Shown here: piece after piece, positions 36,851 through 45,968 of the stretch
Layout: each line of letters opens with the position of its first letter
Numbering within the stretch: the first letter of the stretch is position 1
From: Amorphoplanes friuliensis DSM 7358
Lineage (GTDB): Bacteria > Actinomycetota > Actinomycetes > Mycobacteriales > Micromonosporaceae
Assembly (NCBI RefSeq): GCF_000494755.1
Contig: NC_022657.1
Span: forward strand, 1,650,001 to 1,714,000
Direction of reading: 5' to 3'
Length of the DNA: 64,000 nucleotides
Notes under the pieces: model-generated
Told to the model about the DNA's origin: nothing
The model's database searches: none
Seen by the model: only the letters and a program-made list of their open reading frames with translations
Program-made: the position numbers and the translations under genes

Positions 36851-39361
36851 ATGCCGAGCCTGACCCGCGCCGAGGCGATCGCCCGGGCCGCCACCGTTGC
36901 CGTCACCGCGTACGAGATCGATCTTGATCTGACGGCGGCCGGTGACACCTTCCGGTCCCGGACCGTTCTGCGTTTCGACGCGAAGGCCGGCGAGACGACG
37001 TTCGTCGAGCTGGAGCCGGCCGAGCTGATCTCGGCGACGCTCAACGGCACGCCGGTCGACGCTTCCGCCCTGGCCGAGGAGCGGCTGGCCCTGACCGGGC
37101 TGGCTCAGAGCAACGAGCTGGTCGTCGAAGCTCTGATGACCTACTCGAACACCGGCGAGGGTCTGCACCGTTTCACCGACCCCGCCGACGACCGCGTCTA
37201 CCTCTACGCCCACATGTTCCTGGACGGTGCGCGGCGGATCTTCCCGTGCTTCGACCAGCCCGACCTCAAGGCGCCCTTCACGCTGCACGTGACGGCCCCG
37301 GACGGCTGGCTGGTGGCCGCCAACGGCGAGCCCGCGACCGAGCCCGCAGGTGGCAGCTGGCAGTTCGCGCCGACCAAGCCGCTGTCGACCTACTTCGTCT
37401 CGCTGATCGCCGGGCCCTATCACGCGCGCACCGACGAGCACGACGGCATCCCGCTGGCGCTCTACTGCCGCCAGGCGCTGGCCGAGCACCTCGACGAGCA
37501 GGCCGACGAGATCTTCACGATCACGAAGCAGTGCCTCGACCGCTATCACCAGATCTTCGACGTGCGCTATCCGTTCGGTCACTACCAGCAGGCGTTCGTG
37601 CCCGAGTTCAACTTCGGCGCCATGGAAAATCCGGGCCTGGTCGTCTTCCGGGACGAGTTCATCCACCGCTCGGCGGTCACCGACGGCGAACGCGAGCAGC
37701 GGGCCATGGTCATCGCGCACGAGATGGCCCATCAGTGGTTCGGCGACCTGGTCACCATGGCCTGGTGGGACGACCTCTGGCTCAACGAGTCCTTCGCCGA
37801 ATATCTGGGCACCCGCATCACCGCCGAGGCCACCCGCTTCACCGAGACCTGGACGACTTTCGCGATGCACCGCAAGGCGTGGGGCATGCGCGCCGACCAG
37901 CGGCAGTCCACCCACCCGGTGGCGCCCAGCGACGTCGACGACACCGCCCTGGCCCTGCTCAACTTCGACGGCATCTCCTACGCCAAGGGCGCGGCGGTCC
38001 TGCGCCAGCTGGTCGCCTGGGTCGGTGACGAGGCCTTCCTCGCGGGCCTCAACGAGCACTTCGCGGCCCACGCGTACGCGAACGCCACCCTGGCCGACCT
38101 GCTCGCAGCCGTCTCCAAGGCCAGCGGCCGGGACCTGAGCGCCTGGGCCGACCTGTGGCTGCGCCGCGCCCAGGTCAACACCCTGCGGGCCGAGGTCCAG
38201 CGCGACGCCGACGACCGGTACGCGGACGTCACGATCGTGCAGACCGCCCCCGAGCAGTACCCGACCCTGCGCCCGCACCGCATCGGCGTCGGGCTCTACG
38301 ACCGCGGCCCCGACGGCGTCGTGGTGCGCCGCCGCCGGCTCGACGTCGACATCGACCCGGCCGTGGACGGCGGGCGCACCCCGTTGCCCGAGCTGACCGG
38401 CGAGCCCGCGGCGGACCTGCTGCTGATCAACGACGGCGACCTCACGTACGCGAAGGTGCGGCTCGACGAGGCCTCGGCTGCCGCCGTACCGATGATCCTG
38501 CCCCTGCTGGACGACTCGCTGGCCCGGGCGCTGGTCTGGAGCGCGACGCTGGACGCCGTCGAGGACGGCGAGCGCCCGGTCGCCGAGCTGGTCACGCTGG
38601 TTCTGGCGGCGCTGCCGGTCGAGCGTGAGGTGGTCCTGGTCGAGGACGTCCTGCGGATGACCCGCGTGCTCGTCGACCGTTACCCCACACCCGAGACCCG
38701 GCCCGCCGCACTGGAGCTCCTGGCGCAGGCCAGCGACCGGCTGGTGGCCGCGTCCGAGCCCGGCAGCTCCCGCCGGCTGGCCGGTGTCCGCGGACTGGTC
38801 GGCACGAGCGTCGACACCGCACGCCTGCGTGGCTGGCTCGACGGTGAGGGTGTGCCCGAGGGTGTGCTCGTCGACGACGACCTGCGCTGGCTGATCCTCT
38901 ACCGCCTGGTGGTGCTGGGTGCCGCCGGTCCGGAGGACATCGAGGCGACGCTGGCGGCCGACCGCAGTGCGGCGGGGGAGCAGCAGGCGGCCCGGTGTCG
39001 CGCGGCGCTGCCCGACCCGGAGGCGAAGGCGCGCGCCTGGGATCTGATCATCAACGACACCACCTCGTCGAACCGGATCCTGGAGGCCACCGCGCACGGC
39101 TTCTGGCAGCCGGAGCAGCTCGCCCTGGTCACCCCGTACGTCGAGCGGTACTTCGCGGAGATGCCCGGGATGCTGCGCCGACGGACCGGGATGAGCGGGG
39201 AGCGGATCGCCGCGCAGGCCTATCCGTCGCTGGTCGTGACGCCGGAAACGCGGCGGCACGCCGCCGAGCTGCTGGCCACGCCGGACCTTTCGTCGATCCT
39301 GCGCCGGGTGGTCACGGATGGTGACGATGACGTCCGGCGCGCACTGCGTGCCCGAGGATAG
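36851..39361 (+). CDS. pepN: aminopeptidase N (M1 family)
   Basis: This 836-residue zinc metallopeptidase removes N-terminal residues from peptides. The substrate motif GAMEN is at about 256-260 and the zinc site HEMAHQWFG-(18)-NESFAE near 290-315. An N-terminal beta domain and a C-terminal ERAP1-like helical domain (530-836) are visible. This is the actinobacterial PepN length. ATG 36851 is preferred over the earlier in-frame ATG at 36773, because the protein then begins MPSLTRAEAIARA as in homologues and lies 6 nt after a CATGAT -10-like hexamer. Confidence 0.94.
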   Translation: MPSLTRAEAIARAATVAVTAYEIDLDLTAAGDTFRSRTVLRFDAKAGETTFVELEPAELISATLNGTPVDASALAEERLALTGLAQSNELVVEALMTYSNTGEGLHRFTDPADDRVYLYAHMFLDGARRIFPCFDQPDLKAPFTLHVTAPDGWLVAANGEPATEPAGGSWQFAPTKPLSTYFVSLIAGPYHARTDEHDGIPLALYCRQALAEHLDEQADEIFTITKQCLDRYHQIFDVRYPFGHYQQAFVPEFNFGAMENPGLVVFRDEFIHRSAVTDGEREQRAMVIAHEMAHQWFGDLVTMAWWDDLWLNESFAEYLGTRITAEATRFTETWTTFAMHRKAWGMRADQRQSTHPVAPSDVDDTALALLNFDGISYAKGAAVLRQLVAWVGDEAFLAGLNEHFAAHAYANATLADLLAAVSKASGRDLSAWADLWLRRAQVNTLRAEVQRDADDRYADVTIVQTAPEQYPTLRPHRIGVGLYDRGPDGVVVRRRRLDVDIDPAVDGGRTPLPELTGEPAADLLLINDGDLTYAKVRLDEASAAAVPMILPLLDDSLARALVWSATLDAVEDGERPVAELVTLVLAALPVEREVVLVEDVLRMTRVLVDRYPTPETRPAALELLAQASDRLVAASEPGSSRRLAGVRGLVGTSVDTARLRGWLDGEGVPEGVLVDDDLRWLILYRLVVLGAAGPEDIEATLAADRSAAGEQQAARCRAALPDPEAKARAWDLIINDTTSSNRILEATAHGFWQPEQLALVTPYVERYFAEMPGMLRRRTGMSGERIAAQAYPSLVVTPETRRHAAELLATPDLSSILRRVVTDGDDDVRRALRARG

Positions 39362-39384
39362 ATGATTTTGCCCTTTATCCCCCG

Positions 39385-40968
39385 ATGGAGCCGTTAGCCT
39401 CGGCATACGGGGGTGAGCCGGTGGAGTGGTCCGAGGAACTGTCCAGTGGTCTGCTGCAAGCCGCACCGGACGCGATCCTGGTGATGGACGAGGGACGCAT
39501 CGTCCTGGTCAACGATCGTGCCGTCGAGCTGTTCGGCTGGCCGCGGGCCGAGCTGCTGGGTCAGCACGCCCAGGTGCTGCTCACCGAGGCGGGACGTGCT
39601 TCCTACCCGGACTCCATGCGGCGCGATCCGGCCGGTCCGGAGCCCGAGCCCGGTCTGATGGGCACCATCTCCGTGGTGGTGCGGCGCCGCGACAACACGG
39701 AGTTTCCGGCCGAGGCGTCCCTGGCGCGGGTGCAGACCCCGCAGGGACGGCTGGCGGTGGCGGTCGTGCGGGACATGACCGAGCGCCAGCAGCTGCAGGC
39801 GGAGGCCGACCTCCAGCGCAGTGAGGTGCAGGAACACCGCAACCAGCGGCTCGAGGCGCTCGGCCAGCTCGCCGGTGGCATCGCGCACGACTTCAACAAC
39901 ATGCTCGGCGTGATCGTCAATTACGCCAACTTCGTGATCGAGGAAGCCGAGTCGCCCGAGCCGGACCTCAAGACCATCGCCGCCGACGCCCGCCAGGTCA
40001 TCCGGGCCGGCGAGCGTGGCACGGACCTGACGCACCAGCTGCTGAAGTTCGCCCGCCGGGAGGTCGTCCGGCCCGTGGTGCTCGACCTCAACAGCGTCAT
40101 CACCGACGTCGAGGAGCTGCTGCGCCACTCGATCGGCGAGCACATCACGCTGATCACCCGGCCGGCCGAGGTGCTGCCCCCGGTGACCTGCGACCCCGGT
40201 CAGATCGAACAGCTGCTGGTCAACCTGGCGGTCAACGCCCGCGACGCGATGCCCTCGGGCGGCAACCTGGTGATCGACACCGCCTGCTCGCGGCTCGAGG
40301 CCGGCGAGCACACCGATCTTGCACCCGGCGACTACGTGCGGCTGCGCATCTCCGACTCCGGCCAGGGCATGCCGCCCGACGTCGTCGAACGAGCCTTCGA
40401 GCCGTTCTTCACCACCAAGGCGAACGGCGAGGGCACCGGTCTGGGCCTGGCCACCGTGTACGGCATCGTCACGCAGGCCGGTGGCAGTGTCAGCCTGACC
40501 TCGGAGCCCGGACTCGGCACCACGGTGACCGTGCTGCTGCCCGCGGGTGCCATCGAGCAGGAGGCGGCACCCGTCCCCGCGCCGGTGCTGACCGCGGGCC
40601 ACGGCGAGACGCTGCTGGTGGTCGAGGACGAGGCCGCCCTGCGGGACGTCGCCGGCCGGATCCTCTCCGGTGCGGGCTACCGCGTGCTGGCGGCCGACGG
40701 TGGCAGCCAGGCTCTCGAACTGGCCGCCCTGCACGAGGGCACGATCGACCTGCTGGTCAGTGACGTGGTGATGCCCGGGATGCTGGGCAAGGAGCTCGCC
40801 GAGCGCCTCACCGTGGTGCGCCCGGACACCCGGGTGCTCTACATGTCCGGGTACGCCCAGCCCGTACTGGCCTCGCAGGGCACGCTGGAGCCGGGGGTGG
40901 CCCTGCTGGAGAAGCCGTTCACCGCGGCGGATCTGCTCAGCGCCGTCCGGCGGCGTCTCGACGGCTGA
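39385..40968 (+). CDS. hybrid sensor histidine kinase with C-terminal receiver
   Basis: This 527-residue soluble kinase has a PAS domain (about 20-135), a HisKA region with phospho-His in GGIAHDFNNMLG (H168) and a HATPase with DGIRISDSGQGM-type blocks (visible as ISDSGQGMPP) and GTGLGLATVYGIV. A C-terminal REC domain (about 405-525) has its phospho-Asp in LLVSDVVMPG (D458) and Lys in LLEKPF. There are no transmembrane helices, so the signal is cytosolic. No separate response regulator lies nearby. ATG 39385 sits just after a TTTATC hexamer; GTG 39421 is an alternative start. Confidence 0.93.
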   Translation: MEPLASAYGGEPVEWSEELSSGLLQAAPDAILVMDEGRIVLVNDRAVELFGWPRAELLGQHAQVLLTEAGRASYPDSMRRDPAGPEPEPGLMGTISVVVRRRDNTEFPAEASLARVQTPQGRLAVAVVRDMTERQQLQAEADLQRSEVQEHRNQRLEALGQLAGGIAHDFNNMLGVIVNYANFVIEEAESPEPDLKTIAADARQVIRAGERGTDLTHQLLKFARREVVRPVVLDLNSVITDVEELLRHSIGEHITLITRPAEVLPPVTCDPGQIEQLLVNLAVNARDAMPSGGNLVIDTACSRLEAGEHTDLAPGDYVRLRISDSGQGMPPDVVERAFEPFFTTKANGEGTGLGLATVYGIVTQAGGSVSLTSEPGLGTTVTVLLPAGAIEQEAAPVPAPVLTAGHGETLLVVEDEAALRDVAGRILSGAGYRVLAADGGSQALELAALHEGTIDLLVSDVVMPGMLGKELAERLTVVRPDTRVLYMSGYAQPVLASQGTLEPGVALLEKPFTAADLLSAVRRRLDG

Positions 40969-40970
40969 TC

Positions 40971-40976
40971 TAGGAT
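40971..40976 (+). promoter_or_regulatory. -10 element of nadD (leaderless type)
   Basis: TAGGAT is followed by 6 nt and then the GTG start of nadD at 40983, and no Shine-Dalgarno sequence is present. The hexamer overlaps the stop codon region of the kinase gene. Confidence 0.5.
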
Positions 40977-40982
40977 TCGCCG

Positions 40983-41588
40983 GTGCAGAAAAGGCGCCGG
41001 ATCGGCATCATGGGCGGCACCTTCGACCCGATCCACCACGGTCACCTGGTGGCGGCGAGCGAGGTGCAGAGCCGCTTCGACCTGGACGAGGTGGTTTTTG
41101 TCCCGACCGGTCAGCCCTATCAGAAAGGGCCGGTCAGCCCGGCCGAGGACCGGTACCTGATGACGGTGATCGCGACCGCGTCGAACCCGCGTTTCCAGGT
41201 CAGCCGGGCCGACGTCGACCGCGACGGCCCGACCTACACCGTCGACACCCTGCGCGACCTGCACGCGATCTTCGGCCCCGCCACCGACCTGTTCTTCATC
41301 ACCGGTGCGGACGCGCTCGCGAAGATCCTGTCGTGGAAGGACGCCCTGGAGATGCTCTCGCTGGCGCACTTCGTCGGGGTCACGCGGCCGGGTTTCGAGC
41401 TCTCCGACGAGCACCTGCCGGCGGACTCCGTCACGCTCGTCGAGGTGCCCGCGATGGCCATCTCGTCGAGCGCCTGCCGCGCGCGGGTCGCCGAAGGGCA
41501 GCCGGTCTGGTATCTCGTACCCGATGGTGTGGTGCAGTACATCGCAAAGCGCGGACTTTATCGCCCCGAAGCTCCCGTTTTGAGCTAA
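40983..41588 (+). CDS. nadD: nicotinate-nucleotide adenylyltransferase
   Basis: This 201-residue enzyme makes deamido-NAD from nicotinate mononucleotide and ATP. It has [18 protein letters not shown] (about 9-26, nucleotidyltransferase motif with HxGH) and [13 protein letters not shown] near 160, the second conserved motif. The length is normal. It heads nadD-rsfS-phosphatase, the same order as Rv2421c-Rv2419c in M. tuberculosis. Confidence 0.96.
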   Translation: MQKRRRIGIMGGTFDPIHHGHLVAASEVQSRFDLDEVVFVPTGQPYQKGPVSPAEDRYLMTVIATASNPRFQVSRADVDRDGPTYTVDTLRDLHAIFGPATDLFFITGADALAKILSWKDALEMLSLAHFVGVTRPGFELSDEHLPADSVTLVEVPAMAISSSACRARVAEGQPVWYLVPDGVVQYIAKRGLYRPEAPVLS

Positions 41589-41656
41589 TCATCCGGGTAG
41601 AGATGTCATACCCGTATGAGAGGCTGGTAACTCTGAAACCGAACGAGGGGAGACCG

Positions 41657-42058
41657 GTGCCCGTCACCGAACGCGCCCGCGAGCTCGCGCTGACCGCCGC
41701 GCAGGCCGCGGCCGACAAAAAGGCGCAGGACATCGTCCTGATCGACGTCGCCGACCAGCTCTACATCACCGATGCGTTTGTCATCGCCTCGGCGGCCAAC
41801 GAGCGGCAGGTCGGTTCGATCGTCGACGCCATCGAGGAAGCCCTCCTGGGCCTGCCCGAAAAGGCCAAGCCGATGCGCCGTGAGGGCGAGCGGCAGGGTC
41901 GCTGGGTGCTCCTCGACTACGTCGACATCGTGATCCACATCCAGCATGCCGAGGAGCGCGAGTTCTACGCCCTCGACAAGCTCTGGAAGGACTGCCCGAC
42001 CATCGAGTTCGTCGACCGCGACCTGGCCGAGGCGGACGCCTCCACCGGCGCGGCATGA
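41657..42058 (+). CDS. rsfS: ribosome silencing factor
   Basis: This 133-residue RsfS/Iojap protein binds L14 to block subunit joining during slow growth. ADKKAQDIVLIDVADQL, ITDAFVIASA, and GRWVLLDYVDIVIHI with HAEEREFYALDKLW are typical. GTG 41657 lies 5 nt after GAGGGGA. The longer ORF that starts inside nadD is discarded. Its ATGA overlap with the next gene indicates coupling. Confidence 0.96.
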   Translation: MPVTERARELALTAAQAAADKKAQDIVLIDVADQLYITDAFVIASAANERQVGSIVDAIEEALLGLPEKAKPMRREGERQGRWVLLDYVDIVIHIQHAEEREFYALDKLWKDCPTIEFVDRDLAEADASTGAA

Positions 42059-42690
42059 CCACTCGGCTCATCGTCTGGCGGCACGGCAACACGGACTGGA
42101 ACGCGGGCAACCGCGTCCAGGGCCAGACCGACGTGCCGCTGAACGATCTCGGCCGCCAGCAGGCCGTCGACGCCGCCGAGCTTCTCGTCCGCATGCGACC
42201 CGACGCGCTGGTCTCGAGCGACCTGCGCCGTGCCGCCGACACCGCGGCCGCGCTGGCCGCGCTGACCGGCCTGTCGGTGACCCACGACGAGCGGCTCCGC
42301 GAGCGTTCCTTCGGCCTCTGGCAAGGCCTCACCATGGCCGAGGTCGCCGAGACCCGGCCGGAGGAGCACGCCCGCTGGGCCGCCGGCGCCGACGTCATCG
42401 GCGGCGAGGTGGAGACGCTCGAAGACCTGGGCAAACGGGTCGCCGACGCGCTCCAGGCCGCCGCCGACGGGGTCGGGCCCGACGGCACGGTCATCGTCGC
42501 CACGCACGGTGCGGCCGCGCGTTCCGGCGTCGGTCACCTGCTCGGCTGGCCGCGGGAGCAGCTGCGCACCCTGCGCGCCCTGCAGAATTGTCACTGGGTG
42601 GAGCTCACCCACGACACCGCGCGGGGCTGGCAGATCGCGACCTACAACGTCGGGCCGTTCTCCGACCGCCCGGTCCCTCCGCCAGTTTGA
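42055..42690 (+). CDS. histidine phosphatase family protein, possible GpgP
   Basis: This 211-residue phosphatase of the phosphoglycerate mutase superfamily has the catalytic RHGNTDWN (His10) and a second His in VIVATHGAAA (about 155). The operon position after nadD and rsfS matches Rv2419c of M. tuberculosis, a glucosyl-3-phosphoglycerate phosphatase (GpgP) of methylglucose lipopolysaccharide synthesis. That specific role is inferred only from order. General phosphatase activity is more certain. Confidence 0.88.
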   Translation: MTTRLIVWRHGNTDWNAGNRVQGQTDVPLNDLGRQQAVDAAELLVRMRPDALVSSDLRRAADTAAALAALTGLSVTHDERLRERSFGLWQGLTMAEVAETRPEEHARWAAGADVIGGEVETLEDLGKRVADALQAAADGVGPDGTVIVATHGAAARSGVGHLLGWPREQLRTLRALQNCHWVELTHDTARGWQIATYNVGPFSDRPVPPPV

Positions 42691-42738
42691 TCCCCCTCGC
42701 GGGGAACGACCCAGCGGGTGGGTAGCGTCCAAGCCACC

Positions 42739-43122
42739 ATGACTATTCGACGCCTCACTCTGCCTCTGCTGGTGATCCTGGCCCTAGCAGGGTGCGCCAA
42801 CGGCTCCGCGGACTCCGCCGAGCCCGCCGGCGCTCCCGCCCCCGCCTCCGCCGTCCCCTCTTCCGCCGTCCCCACGGAAGAGCCCAGCGCCGGCAAGCCC
42901 ACCGAGACCGGCAGCAAGACCCTCTCCGGCACGATCACCGCCGGGGTCGAGCCCAACTGCCTCCTCCTCGACGACCACCTGCTGATCTTCGACGACGCGG
43001 CGCTCAAGTCGGTCGCCAAGGACGGCGCCTCCGTCACGGTCACCGGCCGTGCCGCCCAGGGCATGATGACCACCTGCCAGCAGGGCACGCCGTTCGTCGT
43101 GAGCTCCATCCGCGCGAATTAA
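42739..43122 (+). CDS. small putative lipoprotein
   Basis: This 127-residue secreted protein has the lipobox LALAGC (Cys18) after a basic, hydrophobic signal. A Pro/Ser/Ala linker (about 20-60) leads to a small beta domain (65-127) with two Cys (CLLLDD and TTCQQG) that may pair. The domain resembles short OB-like or NlpE-type strands, but I cannot assign it. ATG 42739 gives the best signal peptide; the in-frame ATG 21 bp upstream has no support. A TAGCGT hexamer lies at 42723-42728. Confidence 0.8.
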   Translation: MTIRRLTLPLLVILALAGCANGSADSAEPAGAPAPASAVPSSAVPTEEPSAGKPTETGSKTLSGTITAGVEPNCLLLDDHLLIFDDAALKSVAKDGASVTVTGRAAQGMMTTCQQGTPFVVSSIRAN

Positions 43123-43134
43123 AGGTTCATCGGC

Positions 43135-43140
43135 TACGGT
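43135..43140 (+). promoter_or_regulatory. -10 element of the degV gene (leaderless type)
   Basis: TACGGT is followed by 6 nt and the ATG at 43147. No Shine-Dalgarno sequence is seen. Confidence 0.4.
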
Positions 43141-43146
43141 GCCCGC

Positions 43147-43998
43147 ATGCCCGTCGCGGTCGTCACCGACTCCACCGCGTACCTGCCGTCCGAGCTGAGC
43201 GGGACGTACGACCTCACCGTCGTCCCGCTCACCGTTGTCATCAACGGCGCCGAGGGCCTCGAAGGCCTCGAGATCTCGCCGGCCGAGGTCGCCCGTGCGC
43301 TCGGTCAGCGACGGGTCGCCGTCAGCACCTCCCGGCCCGCGCCGTCGCAGTTCGTCGCGGCGTACAGGAAACTACTGGAGGCCGGCGCGGACGGCATCGT
43401 CTCCGTGCACCTGTCGTCCCAGCTCTCCGGCACGTTCGACGCCGCGACCCTGGCGGCGGCCGAGATCGGACCGCAGGTCCAGGTCGTCGACAGCGGGACA
43501 ACCGGCATGGGCCTGGGATTTGCCGCGCTCGCTGCCGCCACAGCGGCCCGCGGCGGGTCGGACCTCGACACGGTACGCCGGGCCGCGGCCGACCACTCCG
43601 CCCAGGTCAGCACGCTGTTCTACGTGGACACGCTGGAGTTCCTGCGGCGCGGCGGCCGGATCGGCGCGGCCTCGGCCCTGCTCGGCACCGCACTTTCCGT
43701 CAAGCCGATCCTGCACGTGGTGGACGGCTCGATCGTCGTCCGCGACAAGGTCCGCACGGCCGGCCGTGCCCTCGCCCGGCTCGTCGATCTGGCTGTCGAA
43801 GCGTCCGGTGACGGCGACGTCGACATCGCGGTGCACCACCTCGGCGCCCACGACCGCGCCGGAGCGCTGGCCGACGCCGTGACGATGCGCCTCGGCGACC
43901 GGCTCCGCGACTGCTACATCACCGAGATCGGGGCGGTCGTGGCCGCCCACGTCGGCCCCGGCGTCGCAGGTGTGGTCGTGCACCGACGGGTCCCTTAA
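43147..43998 (+). CDS. DegV family fatty-acid-binding protein
   Basis: This 283-residue DegV protein has VVTDSTAYLPSEL at the N-terminus and STSRPAPSQF, HLSSQLSGTFDAA, DSGTTGMGLG, DTLEFLRRGGRI and KPIL, all characteristic. DegV/FakB proteins bind a fatty acid, in Firmicutes presenting it to FakA. No FakA partner lies nearby. The stop overlaps that of the converging gene by 4 bp (TTAA). Confidence 0.94.
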   Translation: MPVAVVTDSTAYLPSELSGTYDLTVVPLTVVINGAEGLEGLEISPAEVARALGQRRVAVSTSRPAPSQFVAAYRKLLEAGADGIVSVHLSSQLSGTFDAATLAAAEIGPQVQVVDSGTTGMGLGFAALAAATAARGGSDLDTVRRAAADHSAQVSTLFYVDTLEFLRRGGRIGAASALLGTALSVKPILHVVDGSIVVRDKVRTAGRALARLVDLAVEASGDGDVDIAVHHLGAHDRAGALADAVTMRLGDRLRDCYITEIGAVVAAHVGPGVAGVVVHRRVP

Positions 43999-45059
43999 CC
44001 CGGCCAGGCTTCCCCGTGCCAGCGTCGTGGTGTCAGCGGGGTCGGTGTCAGATGGGGCTCGACCTCCGACCACGGACGGATCGTGTCGCCGAACTGCACC
44101 TCGTCGGCCTTGGGGAGCAGGGCCGGCTCGTCCTTGGGCCACAGCGCGCGGGTGCGGCCGTCGTCGGCGATCAGCAGCTCGGCGGCCAGGGGCAACTGCT
44201 CGGCCTGCCGGGCGTACTCCTTGGCGGCGAGGACGGCTTCGGCGCGGCGTACACAGATCTCGTACGGGGAGCCCCGCCCGGCCTGGTAGGGCACCGTGCG
44301 GCCGGTGTCGTCGCTGACGTAGGCCATCGGGGTGATCGCCCGCGGTGAGTCCAGGTAAGCGGCCTCCGCCTGCGCGAACAGCCGTGGCAGGTGGTCGCTG
44401 CCATCCGCGGTGACCAGCAACGAACCGCGTTCGGGCGCAAAAGCAACCGGGCGCCCCCCGACCTGACCGGCCAGCCCGGCCAGCCACCCGTCCAGCAGCA
44501 GATGCGACGTCCAGTAGGCATCCCCGTCGTCGACGAACTGCACCACCATCGGCTCGGTGGCCGACCCGACCAGCGTCGCCGCGGACAGATTGGCCCGGGC
44601 CGCCGCGAACACCTCACCGGGCTCCACACCCCAGCCGTGATCGGCCGCGACGTAGGTCATCGTGTCCGGGTGGTCCACCACCACGAACTCGGAGAGAAAC
44701 GGCAGGGCGGGCCGGCTCAGCGGCGCACTGACGTCCGCCGGTGTGGTGGCACCCCGCAGCACGGGGCGCAGCAGCGGCTTCGCCTCTTCCCACGTCGCCG
44801 GCAGACCCGGATGCCGCAGGAAACCGCCGACAAAACGGTCGACCCGCGCCCGCCGTCCCCGGCCCCGCTGGGCCAGCAGACCGTCGAGCCGCAACACGGT
44901 CGGCACCGGGTCGCCCTCCGGAGTGAACCGCACGGAGAACGTGGCCGAGTGATAGCGGGCGTCGGCGACCCCGGCACGGCGCAGACGCCTGATGACCTGG
45001 CTGGCCAGACGTGCCCGGGCGACTCTCTGGAACAGGCCCACGCCCCGTCCCCCTCTCAC
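43995..45059 (-). CDS. conserved protein of unknown function, DUF1444-like
   Basis: This 354-residue cytoplasmic protein has no transmembrane segment or signal. The order of conserved elements (a V-VDHPDTMTYVAADHGWGV segment, an AAR-NLSAAT helix, MVVQFVDDGDAYWTSHLLLDGWL and an ERGSLLVTADG strand) resembles the DUF1444/YtpQ family, but I rate this as weak. It lies between degV and a HemK-like methyltransferase, both of which point away from or towards it without overlap on the upstream side. No catalytic motif is recognised. Confidence 0.75.
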   Translation of the reverse strand: MRGGRGVGLFQRVARARLASQVIRRLRRAGVADARYHSATFSVRFTPEGDPVPTVLRLDGLLAQRGRGRRARVDRFVGGFLRHPGLPATWEEAKPLLRPVLRGATTPADVSAPLSRPALPFLSEFVVVDHPDTMTYVAADHGWGVEPGEVFAAARANLSAATLVGSATEPMVVQFVDDGDAYWTSHLLLDGWLAGLAGQVGGRPVAFAPERGSLLVTADGSDHLPRLFAQAEAAYLDSPRAITPMAYVSDDTGRTVPYQAGRGSPYEICVRRAEAVLAAKEYARQAEQLPLAAELLIADDGRTRALWPKDEPALLPKADEVQFGDTIRPWSEVEPHLTPTPLTPRRWHGEAWPG

Positions 45060-45071
45060 CGGCGGCCGACC

Positions 45072-45860
45072 TTATCGCAGCGCAGCGCCCTCCGGAACCT
45101 CGGTCCGCCGGCCGGTGACCGCCCGCGCATCCAGGTCATCGTCCTCGACCAGAGCCGGATGCAACCCGGCCGCCCGTACGACATCGACGGCCGTGGTGAT
45201 CTGCGCCTCGGTGATCTCCGAGAGCAGCAGGCCGCCGGGCGCCAGCCACGCGGCCGCTCCGGCGACCACAGCCCGGAAGACGTCGAGCCCGTCGTTTCCC
45301 CCGTCCAGGGCGTTGTGCGGCTCGTGATCCCGCGCCTCGGCCGGTAGCAGCGGAATGTGCCTGGTCGCGACGTAGGGGACGTTGGCCAGCAGGATGTCGA
45401 CGTGCCCCCTGAGCGCTGCCGGCAGCGCCTCGAAAAGGTCACCCAGGAAGACGTCACCGACGAGGTTGTCGCGAGCGCACTCGACGGCGGCCTCGTCGTT
45501 GTCCGCGGCGTAGAGGGTGATGTCCGGTCGTTGGTGCCGCAAGGCCAGGCCGAGCGCCCCGGAACCGCAACAAAGGTCGACAACGGTCTTCCCGGCCTCG
45601 GCGGCGGCGGTGCGCACGAGGAGCCCGCTGCGGACCCGCGGGACAAAAACGCCGGGACGCAGCTTCACGCGCACACCGCAGAAATCCGCGAAGCCGACAA
45701 CCTGCTCCAAAGGCTCACCCTGCGCCCGCCTCTCGATCAAGGCATCGAGGTGCGTGGCGTCCTGCGCGGCGGCTGCGAGCACGGCGGCCTCATCCTCGGC
45801 AAAAACACAGCCGGCGGCCCGGAGCCGCCGGACGGCATCGGTCAGATCGGAAGCAGTCAC
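45072..45860 (-). CDS. putative protein N5-glutamine methyltransferase (HemK/PrmC-related)
   Basis: This 262-residue SAM-dependent methyltransferase has the SAM motif VVDLCCGSGALGLAL (about 92-106) and the catalytic NPPY variant NVPY (about 158). The N-terminal substrate-recognition part ends near EPLEQVVGFADFCG. In true PrmC the motif is NPPY. The NVPY form marks a second actinobacterial subgroup, and its target protein is not known to me. The start lies 8 nt after a TATGAG hexamer (minus strand), again of leaderless type. Two DnaA boxes lie about 40 bp upstream. Confidence 0.88.
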   Translation of the reverse strand: MTASDLTDAVRRLRAAGCVFAEDEAAVLAAAAQDATHLDALIERRAQGEPLEQVVGFADFCGVRVKLRPGVFVPRVRSGLLVRTAAAEAGKTVVDLCCGSGALGLALRHQRPDITLYAADNDEAAVECARDNLVGDVFLGDLFEALPAALRGHVDILLANVPYVATRHIPLLPAEARDHEPHNALDGGNDGLDVFRAVVAGAAAWLAPGGLLLSEITEAQITTAVDVVRAAGLHPALVEDDDLDARAVTGRRTEVPEGAALR

Positions 45861-45899
45861 GGACCCATCTCATAGCACGGAAGGCGGGCGGGACAGCGG

Positions 45900-45925
45900 T
45901 TATCCACAAGGCCGGGTTATCCACA
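45900..45925 (+). promoter_or_regulatory. two DnaA boxes upstream of comEA
   Basis: TTATCCACA occurs at 45900-45908 and 45917-45925, in the same orientation and 17 bp apart (start to start), between two divergent genes. They lie just upstream of the comEA core promoter and could let DnaA regulate it. Confidence 0.45.
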
Positions 45926-45956
45926 GCGAGGTGGGCGGGGGAGAGGCCGGAAGTCC

Positions 45957-45962
45957 TAACTT
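45957..45962 (+). promoter_or_regulatory. -10 element of comEA (leaderless type)
   Basis: TAACTT is followed by 6 nt and the GTG start at 45969. No ribosome binding site is visible. Confidence 0.4.
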
Positions 45963-45968
45963 CGGCCG

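Noticed and set aside
42718..42738. Earlier ATG start of the small lipoprotein
   Set aside because: It would place extra residues before the basic signal peptide. The ATG at 42739 gives a normal lipoprotein signal.
45900..45925. Replication origin
   Set aside because: Only two boxes are present, without dnaA, dnaN or gyrB nearby, so a promoter role is more likely.
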